From contig CAZKXX010000021.1 of assembly GCA_964556705.1 (NCBI GenBank), forward strand, positions 1 through 41,968: 41,968 bases of DNA, given 5' to 3'. The notes under the pieces are model-generated. The model saw only the letters and a list, made by a program, of their open reading frames with translations, made no database searches and was not told where the DNA came from. Both the position numbers and the translations under genes were made by a program. Numbering within the stretch: the first letter of the stretch is position 1; every line of letters begins with the position of its first letter. This DNA comes from CAZKXX01 sp964556705. GTDB lineage: Bacteria > Acidobacteriota > Terriglobia > UBA7540. Below, piece by piece: positions 30,634 through 37,858 of the stretch.

Positions 30634-31806
30634 ATGCAAATTTCAGAACGAATGTCCCGAATCTCAGTCTCCTCCACGATGGCCGTCATGGCCAAGGCGG
30701 ACAAGATGAAAGCCAGCGGCGTGAGCGTGGTGGATTTCGGCGCCGGCGAGCCCGATTTTCCCACGCCCGAGAACATCAAGCGCGCCGCCATCGAAGCACT
30801 CAACCAGAACTTTACCAAATATACGCCCGCGGGCGGCACGCGCGACTTGAAGGCCGCCATCGTCGAGCGCCACGCGAAGGATTTCGGCTCTGACTACACG
30901 CCCGAGGAGTGCATTGTTACCGTCGGCGGCAAACACGCGATTTTCGGGGCGATTCTCTCCACGGTCAATCACGGTGACGAGGTCATCCTGCCGGTCCCGT
31001 ACTGGGTCTCGTTCCTCGACATCATCAACTATGCGGGCGGCAAGCCCGTCCTGCTGGAAACGCGCGAGGAAGAAAACTTCGTGCTGCGCGCCGACGCGGT
31101 CGAGAAGCTGGTGACGCCGAAAACGAAGATGGTCATCGTCAATTCGCCGAACAATCCTTCCGGCGCCGTCGTTCCGCCGGAGGAGATGGAGAAGCTCCTG
31201 GCGCTCGCGGTGCGCCGCAACCTGATTCTGATGTCCGACGAATGCTACTGCCAGTTCCTCTACGAAGGCCGGAAGCCTTTTTCCATCGGTTCCTCGGAGA
31301 ACCGCGAGAACCTGATTATTGTCGGTTCGCTCTCCAAGACTTACGCGATGACCGGCTGGCGCGTGGGCTTCGCGCTCGCCGATTCGAGGGTGACCGGCAG
31401 CATGCTCAAGCTCCAGAGCCATTCGACTTCCAACCCGACTTCGATTGCGCAGAAGGCGGCGGTGGAAGCGCTGCGCGGCCCGCAGGATTCCGTGAGGATG
31501 ATGCTCGCCGAGTACCAGAAGCGGCGCGACAGGATCGTCAAGGGCCTGAGGGCGATCCCCGGCCTCCAGTGCAACATGCCGGAAGGCGCGTTCTACGCCT
31601 ACCCGAACGTGGGCGCGCATTTGAAGAAGAACGGTCTGGGCACGACGACCGTCCTGGCCGAAAAGCTGCTCGAGCAGGCGAACCTCGCGCTCGTCCCCGG
31701 CGAGGCGTTCGGGACGAACGCGCACGTCCGCATCTCCTACGCCACGTCGCAGGAACAGATTGACGAAGGATTGCGCCGCCTGAAGGAGTTTTTCGCCAAG
31801 CTCTGA
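30634..31806 (+). CDS. class I/II pyridoxal-phosphate aminotransferase (aspartate-aminotransferase type)
   Basis: The 390-residue fold type I aminotransferase has the PLP lysine K235 in VGSLSKTYAMTGWRVGFA, D202 (MSDECYCQFLY), the NNPSG stretch (SPNNPSGAVV), YTPAGGTRDLK in the substrate region, and the C-terminal arginine in AHVRISYA. The Iγ-like subgroup of bacterial aspartate/prephenate aminotransferases matches best (GAGEPDFPTPENIKRAAIEAL, TVGGKHAIFGAI). It probably makes aspartate from oxaloacetate and glutamate; activity on prephenate is possible. The ATG follows AAAGGGGT, 19 bases after coaD. The ManA gene follows seven bases after its stop. Confidence 0.94.
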   Translation: MQISERMSRISVSSTMAVMAKADKMKASGVSVVDFGAGEPDFPTPENIKRAAIEALNQNFTKYTPAGGTRDLKAAIVERHAKDFGSDYTPEECIVTVGGKHAIFGAILSTVNHGDEVILPVPYWVSFLDIINYAGGKPVLLETREEENFVLRADAVEKLVTPKTKMVIVNSPNNPSGAVVPPEEMEKLLALAVRRNLILMSDECYCQFLYEGRKPFSIGSSENRENLIIVGSLSKTYAMTGWRVGFALADSRVTGSMLKLQSHSTSNPTSIAQKAAVEALRGPQDSVRMMLAEYQKRRDRIVKGLRAIPGLQCNMPEGAFYAYPNVGAHLKKNGLGTTTVLAEKLLEQANLALVPGEAFGTNAHVRISYATSQEQIDEGLRRLKEFFAKL

Positions 31807-31813
31807 TCGCTCT

Positions 31814-32932
31814 ATGGCGCGCCTCAATCTGCCTCTCCAGCTTTCGCCGGTCTTCAAGCCCAAGATCTGGGGGCGGGAAGACCTGAGCCCACTTTTCTCG
31901 TGTGCCGGCAAGCCGGCGGGAGCGCGGGGCGCGCCGGCGACGCCCGGTCGCCAGCGAATCGGGGAAGCCTGGATTACCGACGACGAATCACAATTCTTGA
32001 ACGGCCCCGTCGCCGGGCGGACGCTGGCGGAAGTTTCCGCCGAACTCGGTCCGGAACTGAACGGCCGCCGCCGTTGGTCGGAGGCGCGCTTCCCGATTCT
32101 CGGTAAATACATCTTCACAAGCGACTGGCTCTCGGTCCAGGTGCATCCGGACGACGAGCAGGCGCGCGTTTACGATCCGGGCAGTCACGGAAAGTGTGAG
32201 GCGTGGTACATCCTCCGCGCGGAGCGCGGAGGGAGGATTCTGCTCGGCGCGCGGCCCGGCGTGACGAAGGACCAGTTGCGAGCCGCGTTCGCTCGCGGCG
32301 CTTCACGTGGACTGCTGACGGAGTTCAAACCACGCGCGGGCGAAACGGTCTTCGTCCCACCCGGCACCATTCATGCCCTGGGGCCGGGGCTCGTCCTCTT
32401 CGAGGTCGAAGAGAATTCCGATTTGACTTATCGTCTCGATGATTTTGGGCGCGTGGGGCTCGACGGCAAGCCGCGGCCGCTGCATCTTGATAAAGGGCTG
32501 GACGTGCTCCGCCTGGACGCGCCTCCGCTGCGCGATCTGGCCCGGGTGGAGTTCTCCGAGCCCTTTGGCAAGCGGCGAATCGCCGCCGCCTGCCGCTATT
32601 TCGCGCTCGAAGTGTGGACCGTCCGTCGCCTCGCCAGACTGGAAGGGAACCCCGAGCGCGTCGAGGTTTTTTCGATTCTGGAAGGTGAAGGGCGGGTCGA
32701 GAACGAGGCCGGCTGGATGCGATTCGAGCCGGGCGACACCTGGTTGATTCCCCCGGAGGCCGAAGCGTTCCGCCTGATCCCGCACGACGAGGTGGTCCGT
32801 CTCCTTCGCTTCTATGTTCCCGATCTCGATCGCGACTTGCGTGAGCCGTTGAAGAAAAAGGGTGTAAAGAAATCAAAACTTGAGAAAGTCCTTTTCGACC
32901 AGGAGCCGAATGGCGCGCAGTCCGGCCTCTGA
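31814..32932 (+). CDS. manA: mannose-6-phosphate isomerase, class I
   Basis: This zinc enzyme interconverts fructose-6-phosphate and mannose-6-phosphate, the first step toward GDP-mannose. The 372 residues show SPVFKPKIWGREDL, the zinc motif SVQVHPDDEQARVYD (Gln, His), GKCEAWYILRAE (Glu), PPGTIHALGPGLVLFEVEENSDLTYRLDDFGR (His and catalytic Arg region) and a cupin-like C-terminal part with VEVFSILEGEGRVE and FEPGDTWLIP. The C-terminal lysine-rich KKKGVKKSK tail is not part of the core. It overlaps the start of the next gene by 23 bases, so the two are translated together. The next two genes complete the pathway. Confidence 0.93.
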   Translation: MARLNLPLQLSPVFKPKIWGREDLSPLFSCAGKPAGARGAPATPGRQRIGEAWITDDESQFLNGPVAGRTLAEVSAELGPELNGRRRWSEARFPILGKYIFTSDWLSVQVHPDDEQARVYDPGSHGKCEAWYILRAERGGRILLGARPGVTKDQLRAAFARGASRGLLTEFKPRAGETVFVPPGTIHALGPGLVLFEVEENSDLTYRLDDFGRVGLDGKPRPLHLDKGLDVLRLDAPPLRDLARVEFSEPFGKRRIAAACRYFALEVWTVRRLARLEGNPERVEVFSILEGEGRVENEAGWMRFEPGDTWLIPPEAEAFRLIPHDEVVRLLRFYVPDLDRDLREPLKKKGVKKSKLEKVLFDQEPNGAQSGL

Positions 32933-34004
32933 GCATCGGTACGCTGTCATTCTCGCGGGCGGCAGTGGCACGCGCTTCTGGCCGCTCAGCCGCAGGCGGC
33001 GGCCCAAACAATTGCTCGAATTGCTCGGCCGCGGGACGCTGCTCGAGCGAACGGTGGCGCGCCTCAAGGGCGTCGTTCCGCCCCAGAACGTTGTGATCAT
33101 CACCGGTGAACACTTGCGTGGTGAGGTTCGCCGCGTCCTGCCGCGACTGCGGCCCGGCCAGATTCTTGCGGAACCCGCGGCGCGGAACACCGCCCCCGCC
33201 ATTGGACTCGTGGCGCACGAACTCCTCCGTCGCGATCCCGAAGCGGTCATGGCGGTCCTCCCTTCGGACCATTTGATCGCGAAGCCGGAAGCATTTCGGA
33301 AAGTTCTTGCCGCGGCGTTCGAGTGGGCCGACACGGAAGGCCGTTCGGTCACCCTCGGCCTCAAACCGACGCGCCCCGATACGGGCTTCGGCTATATCCG
33401 TCTCGGGAGGCTCGCGGGCCGTGCCACGGGCCGGCGGGTTTATCGCGCCGAACGGTTCACGGAGAAGCCTCCTTATCCCACGGCGCGCCGGTACGTCGCG
33501 TCGGGAAAGTATCTGTGGAACGGCGGAATGTTCGTCTGGCGCGCTTCGACGTTTCTGTGCAACCTCGAACGCTTCAGGCCGGAAATGGCCCGCGGGCTGG
33601 AAAAAATCGCCCGCGCGGGAGGTGTGCGGGCCCGCAAAGTTCTGGCGCGTGTTTATCCGGGTCTCGAGAAAATCTCCGTGGATTACGCCGTAATGGAAAA
33701 GGCCCGCGGCGTATACGTCATCCCCGCCGAAATGGGATGGAGCGACGTCGGGAGCTGGGCCGTTGTCCACGAATTATCGCCGCAGGATCGCGACGGAAAC
33801 GCGCGCCCCGCGAGGAGCCTCTGTTTCGGCGCGCGTGGGAATATGATCGTTTCGCCGCGCAAATTCGTCATGGCGGTCGGCGTCGAAGACCTGGTCATCG
33901 TCGAGACCGACGACGCGTTGCTTGTTTGCGCGCGCGAAAAATCTCAGGACGTCGGCAAGGCTGTGGAAGAACTGGGACGGCGCGGTTTGACCGAACTTTT
34001 GTAG
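32910..34004 (+). CDS. mannose-1-phosphate guanylyltransferase
   Basis: This enzyme makes GDP-mannose from mannose-1-phosphate and GTP. The 364 residues contain the nucleotidyltransferase signature VILAGGSGTRFWPLSRRRRPKQ, AEPAARNTAPAIGLVA, MAVLPSDHLIAKPE, FTEKPPYPTARRYVASGKYLWNGGMFVW (cut in two reads: FTEKP...WNGGMFVW), and EMGWSDVGSW. There is no C-terminal isomerase domain, which is supplied by the separate ManA upstream, so this is the single-domain type. ATG 32910 is chosen because AGGAG precedes it at ideal distance; an in-frame start at 32880 lies deep inside manA. GDP-mannose feeds mannosylated glycans, O-antigen or exopolysaccharide. Confidence 0.93.
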   Translation: MARSPASEHRYAVILAGGSGTRFWPLSRRRRPKQLLELLGRGTLLERTVARLKGVVPPQNVVIITGEHLRGEVRRVLPRLRPGQILAEPAARNTAPAIGLVAHELLRRDPEAVMAVLPSDHLIAKPEAFRKVLAAAFEWADTEGRSVTLGLKPTRPDTGFGYIRLGRLAGRATGRRVYRAERFTEKPPYPTARRYVASGKYLWNGGMFVWRASTFLCNLERFRPEMARGLEKIARAGGVRARKVLARVYPGLEKISVDYAVMEKARGVYVIPAEMGWSDVGSWAVVHELSPQDRDGNARPARSLCFGARGNMIVSPRKFVMAVGVEDLVIVETDDALLVCAREKSQDVGKAVEELGRRGLTELL

Positions 34005-34033
34005 GAGCGCATTCGAGCCGCCAGGGGATTTCA

Positions 34034-35443
34034 ATGCTCGATCGAATCAAATTCGGCACGGACGGCTGGCGCGGAATCATCGGCGAGGATTTTACTTTCG
34101 CGAACGTCCGCCGTGTTGCCGCCGCCTTTGCCGAATATGTCCTGCATGAGAGCGACCCGCGCGCGGGGCTCGTGGTGGGCTACGACACGCGGTTTCTCTC
34201 CGCTGAGGCGGCGCGCGCGGCGGCCGAGGTGGTCGCGGCGCGCGGCATCCCGGTGACCCTTTCAGACCGCGCATTGCCCACGCCCGCGGTCAGCTACGCG
34301 GTCGTTGCCCGGCGAGCTTCGGGCGCCATCGTCATCACTGCGAGTCACAATCCCTATCGCTGGAATGGAGTGAAGTTCAAAGCGTCCTACGGCGGCTCGG
34401 CGGCCCCCGTCATCATGCGCCGCATCGAGAAACACCTGCGCCGGCTCGAGCGCGCGCGACCCGCGCGCCGCGGCCGCGCAGCTCACATTGAAACGGCCGA
34501 CCTCGTTACGCCCTACCTCGATCACCTTCGGACGAAAGTGCATCTCGAGCGCGTGCGCGCTTCGGGTCGGCGGTTTGTGGCGGACCCGATGTTCGGCGCG
34601 GCGCGCGGCTGCCTGTCGCGACTCTTCGGGGAGGCCGGCGTTGAGTGCGCGGAGATTCACGGTGAGCACAATCCGCTCTTTCCGGGACTCCACCCCGAAC
34701 CGATTGAACCGCACGTTTCGGACCTGCGCCGTGCCGTCGTCGAAAGCGGCTCGGACGCCGGCTTTGCCACAGACGGTGACGCCGACCGGCTCGGCGCGAT
34801 GGACCGCGACGGAATGTTCATTGACTCGCACAAGATTTTCTCGCTCCTTCTCCGGCACCTCGTCGAAGACCTGGGGCTTCGCGGAGAAGTGGTCAAGACT
34901 TTTTCCACGACTCAGATGGTGGAGAAGCTCGCGCGCAAGCACCGCCTGCCGCTGACCACCACACCCATCGGATTCAAATACATCTGCGAGCTGATGCTGG
35001 CGCGCGACGTCCTGATCGGCGGTGAGGAAAGCGGAGGAGTCGGAGTGAAGGGGCACTTGCCCGAGCGCGACGGTGTGTTGAACGCCTTGCTTCTCGCTGA
35101 ACTGATGGCCGTCCGCGGCCGGACGCTCGGCGAACTCGTTGCCGAGCTGACGGAGGAGTTCGGGCCGCACCACTACGAACGCCGCGACCTGGAAATCGAG
35201 CTGAAAACGGCGCAGCGGGTCGTGCGGCAGGTTGGGCAGGGTCGGGTGAAGTCGCTGGCGGGCTTGAAGGTGACGGGGCGCGATGATCTCGACGGCGTTA
35301 AACTTTTCTTCGGGGACGCTGCCTGGCTGCTCGTGCGGGCGTCCGGCACGGAGAACCTTCTGCGCCTTTATGCCGAGGCGCCCTCCCGTGAACGGGTCCA
35401 CGACCTTCTCCAGGAAATGGAGCAATACGCGCGCCGCGCCTGA
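34034..35443 (+). CDS. phosphomannomutase/phosphoglucomutase
   Basis: This alpha-D-phosphohexomutase converts mannose-6-P to mannose-1-P (or the glucose equivalents). The 469 residues show FGTDGWRGIIG at the N-terminus, the phosphoserine loop VITASHNPYRWNGVKF with S104, the magnesium loop TDGDADRLGAM (D247, D249, D251), the sugar-recognition loop GGEESGGVG, and the phosphate-contact RASGTENLLRLYAEAP at the end. ATG 34034 follows AGGGGA; the frame is open upstream to 33323 but runs inside the previous gene and is spurious. It lies 29 bases after the guanylyltransferase and completes the fructose-6-P to GDP-mannose set. The stop is eight bases from the convergent nusB stop. Confidence 0.94.
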   Translation: MLDRIKFGTDGWRGIIGEDFTFANVRRVAAAFAEYVLHESDPRAGLVVGYDTRFLSAEAARAAAEVVAARGIPVTLSDRALPTPAVSYAVVARRASGAIVITASHNPYRWNGVKFKASYGGSAAPVIMRRIEKHLRRLERARPARRGRAAHIETADLVTPYLDHLRTKVHLERVRASGRRFVADPMFGAARGCLSRLFGEAGVECAEIHGEHNPLFPGLHPEPIEPHVSDLRRAVVESGSDAGFATDGDADRLGAMDRDGMFIDSHKIFSLLLRHLVEDLGLRGEVVKTFSTTQMVEKLARKHRLPLTTTPIGFKYICELMLARDVLIGGEESGGVGVKGHLPERDGVLNALLLAELMAVRGRTLGELVAELTEEFGPHHYERRDLEIELKTAQRVVRQVGQGRVKSLAGLKVTGRDDLDGVKLFFGDAAWLLVRASGTENLLRLYAEAPSRERVHDLLQEMEQYARRA

Positions 35444-35451
35444 GGCCCGTA

Positions 35452-35883
35452 TCAACCTGAATCGTGTTGGGTCGCCGGTGTGGTGGGAAGGGTCTTGCGA
35501 ATGGCGTCGAGGACGCCGTTGACGAACTCAACGGAATCCCGGTCCGAGAAGCGCCGGGCGATTTCGAGCGCCTCATTGATCACCACGGCGGGCGGCGTCT
35601 CCGGCAGGCGGAGTATTTCGTAGAGCGCCAGCCGCAGGATGTTCCGATCCATTGCCGCCATGCGCTCCAGCCGCCAGTGCTCGGCGCGCTCGCGAACCAG
35701 GGCATCGAGTGCCGCGACTTCCGCCACCGTCCCTTCGAACAGCCGCTGCGCAAAGCGTGTTGAGTCTTCATCCGACTTCTGCGCGGGGAGGAAGGTTCTG
35801 ACGACGTGCTGTGGTGTGTGCCCGCCCTGCTCCCATTGAAAGAGCATTTGGAGAGCCATTTCGCGAGCTTTACGCCGGGACAT
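35452..35883 (-). CDS. nusB: transcription antitermination factor NusB
   Basis: NusB binds NusE (ribosomal protein S10) and boxA RNA and helps RNA polymerase read through rRNA operons. The 143-residue all-helical protein begins SRRKAREMALQMLFQWEQ, a hallmark, and has the conserved MDRNILRLALYEIL, PPAVVINEALEIARRFSD and SVEFVNGVLDAIRK elements. Its length is typical. The C-terminus TTPATQHDSG is short and polar. It stands 117 bases away from the crotonase gene, so it may have its own promoter, though I do not see a strong one. The ribE/ribH genes that often accompany nusB are not adjacent. Confidence 0.95.
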   Translation of the reverse strand: MSRRKAREMALQMLFQWEQGGHTPQHVVRTFLPAQKSDEDSTRFAQRLFEGTVAEVAALDALVRERAEHWRLERMAAMDRNILRLALYEILRLPETPPAVVINEALEIARRFSDRDSVEFVNGVLDAIRKTLPTTPATQHDSG

Positions 35884-35900
35884 AGTTGAAGCCGTTGACG

Positions 35901-35916
35901 AGTGACCAGTGACCAG
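35901..35916. repeat. short GTGACCA tandem repeat
   Basis: AGTGACCAGTGACCAG is two copies of an 8-base unit (AGTGACC-type) 18 bases upstream of nusB. The unit resembles the CAGTGA-rich arms at 25122-25202, so this may be a remnant of the same short intergenic repeat class. Confidence 0.4.
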
Positions 35917-36000
35917 AAATGAAGGCTAACATGGAGTTTCAGCCCTCATCTCCCCAATTTGCGCCGATTCGCCGTGCCACCGAACCGGGCCACTCCGATG

Positions 36001-36783
36001 CTACTTTCCTGAAAACTTCGGCGCGCGTTTCTCCAGGAAGGCACGCGTGCCCTCTTTCATGTCCTCGGTCGCACAACAGAGGCTGAAGAGGTTCGCCTCG
36101 AGATACTGACCTTCGGCCTGAGTCATCTCGAGGCCGTGGTTGACCGCTTCGATCGCGAAGCGCACGGCGAGCGGCGCGTTGGCCAGAGTCTTGCGTGCCA
36201 GGCTTTCGGCGGCGGCGCGCAGTTCGCCGGCGGGCGTCACCTGGTTGACCAGCCCGATTCGATAGGCTTCCTGAGCCGTGATGGGCTCCCCCGTCAGTAT
36301 CAATTCCAGGGCACGGCCTTTGCCCACCAGCCTCGCCAGTCGCTGCGAGCCGCCGTAACCGGGAATGATGCCGAGCTTGACTTCGGGCTGGCCGAAGCGG
36401 GCGCTCTCTGAAGCCACGCGCAGCGTGCAGGCCATCGCCAGTTCGCAGCCGCCGCCGAGCGCGTAGCCGTTCACGGCGGCGAGGACCGGCTTGCCGAGGT
36501 TTTCGATGAAGTCAAAGAGGCGCTGGCCGCGCGCCGCCATTTCACGCCCGGAAAGCGGCGTCTGCTCGGCGAGTTCGCTGATGTCCGCGCCGGCGATGAA
36601 GGCCTTCTCGCCCGCGCCGGTCAGGATCACGGCCCGGACTTCCTCGTCGGTTGCGACGGTCCGAAGGCACGTTTCCAATTCGTTCAGGACCTGGCGGTTC
36701 AGCGCGTTCAGCTTCTGCGGCCGGTTCACCGTGAGGAAGCCGATGCCGTCGCGTTTCTCAAAGAGCAGAGTTTCGTAAGCCAT
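36001..36783 (-). CDS. enoyl-CoA hydratase/crotonase-family protein
   Basis: This 260-residue crotonase-fold enzyme adds water to trans-2-enoyl-CoA to form 3-hydroxyacyl-CoA. The CoA-binding and oxyanion-hole segments KAFIAGADISEL and VNGYALGGGCELAMACTLR are clear. Both catalytic glutamates are present, E114 (GGCELA) and E134 (GQPEVKLGIIPGYGG), so it is a genuine hydratase rather than one of the isomerase or thioesterase relatives lacking one Glu. GGAGG precedes the ATG. Its substrate is handed on by the dehydrogenase encoded 15 bases upstream on the same strand, giving two consecutive beta-oxidation or butyrate-type steps. Chain-length preference cannot be read from sequence. Confidence 0.94.
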   Translation of the reverse strand: MAYETLLFEKRDGIGFLTVNRPQKLNALNRQVLNELETCLRTVATDEEVRAVILTGAGEKAFIAGADISELAEQTPLSGREMAARGQRLFDFIENLGKPVLAAVNGYALGGGCELAMACTLRVASESARFGQPEVKLGIIPGYGGSQRLARLVGKGRALELILTGEPITAQEAYRIGLVNQVTPAGELRAAAESLARKTLANAPLAVRFAIEAVNHGLEMTQAEGQYLEANLFSLCCATEDMKEGTRAFLEKRAPKFSGK

Positions 36784-36798
36784 GGTGGGCCTCCGAAG

Positions 36799-37701
36799 TC
36801 ACGGGCGTACCGATTCTTGGAGCTGCCGATTCACGCGCGGGTTCTTGGGATCGGCGTAATCGTAAAATCCCTTGCCCGATTTTCTGCCCCACCAGCCGGC
36901 GAGGTACATCCGCTTCAGGAGCGGCGGCGGGGCGAACCGTTGCTCGCGGTATTCGCGGAAGAGAATCTCGGCGATGTGATAGGTGGTGTCAATCCCCACG
37001 AAATCGAGCAGCGTGAACGGACCCATGGGATGATTGCAGCCGAGCGTCATGCCCCGGTCCAGGTCTTCGATCGAGCCGAACCCCTCCTCGAGCGCTCGGA
37101 TCGCGTCCAGAAGATAGGGCACGAGAAGGCGGTTGACGATGAAACCCGCGCGGTCGCTTGTGACGATGGGAGTCTTGCCGAGCTTCTTAGTGAACTCGAC
37201 CGCCGCGCTCACGATTTCCGCCTCGCTTGCGACGGTGCGAACCACTTCCACAAGTTTCATGAGAGGCACGGGATTGAAAAAGTGCAGGCCGATCAAGCGC
37301 TCCGGCCGGCGAGTGGCCGTCATCATTTCGGTGATCGAAAGGGAAGAGGTGTTGCTGGCAAAAATGGCTTCGGGCTTGACGAGCCGGTCGAGTTCGCCGA
37401 AAAGCTCACGCTTGCGGTCGAGGTTCTCGACAATCGCCTCAATGACGAGGTCGCATTCGGCAAAATCATCGAGGACCAGCGTGGGCTTCAGCCGCGCCGT
37501 CGCCGCCGACTTCTGCTGGGGGGTGAGTTCGCCTTTTTGTTCGAGCTTCGCCAGCGAGCGCTCGATGGCGGCGAGTCCTCTTTCGAGCAACTCGCGCGAA
37601 ACTTCGCGTACGACGGTCGGGAAGCCGGCTGTCGCGGCGACCTGCGCAATCCCGGAGCCCATCAGGCCGCAGCCGACGACCCCGACGGTGCGGATTTCCA
37701 T
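36799..37701 (-). CDS. 3-hydroxyacyl-CoA (3-hydroxybutyryl-CoA) dehydrogenase
   Basis: This 300-residue NAD-dependent enzyme oxidises 3-hydroxyacyl-CoA to 3-oxoacyl-CoA. The Rossmann motif GVVGCGLMGSGIAQVAA, IEAIVENLDRKRELFGELD, ASNTSSLSITEM, the catalytic His in LIGLHFFNPVPLMKLVEVV and the C-terminal dimerisation domain DRAGFIVNRLLVPYLLDAIR, GCNHPMGPFTLLDFVG and GRKSGKGFYDY are all present. ATG 37701 starts the Rossmann strand directly; the 20 extra codons of the open frame are unrelated. It is upstream of and co-directional with the crotonase gene (15 bases), forming a small fatty-acid or butanoate operon. No thiolase or acyl-CoA dehydrogenase is nearby in the window. Confidence 0.94.
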   Translation of the reverse strand: MEIRTVGVVGCGLMGSGIAQVAATAGFPTVVREVSRELLERGLAAIERSLAKLEQKGELTPQQKSAATARLKPTLVLDDFAECDLVIEAIVENLDRKRELFGELDRLVKPEAIFASNTSSLSITEMMTATRRPERLIGLHFFNPVPLMKLVEVVRTVASEAEIVSAAVEFTKKLGKTPIVTSDRAGFIVNRLLVPYLLDAIRALEEGFGSIEDLDRGMTLGCNHPMGPFTLLDFVGIDTTYHIAEILFREYREQRFAPPPLLKRMYLAGWWGRKSGKGFYDYADPKNPRVNRQLQESVRP

Positions 37702-37858
37702 GGTGGCATGCCTCGAGGGAAATCGGAGGCCGCGTCGCGACCCCCGGACTCCGAATATCAAACCTCGACGAGCGGGAAGGAAGAGCGCTCAAGCGGCGTC
37801 TTCCGGGTTCGGAAAGTGACCTATCGTCCGCGGATTCCCCCGCGCGGAAGGCGGCGGC

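Noticed and set aside
33323..34033. Upstream extension of the phosphomannomutase frame
   Set aside because: It lies inside the guanylyltransferase gene in another frame. Homology starts at ATG 34034 with a good ribosome-binding site.
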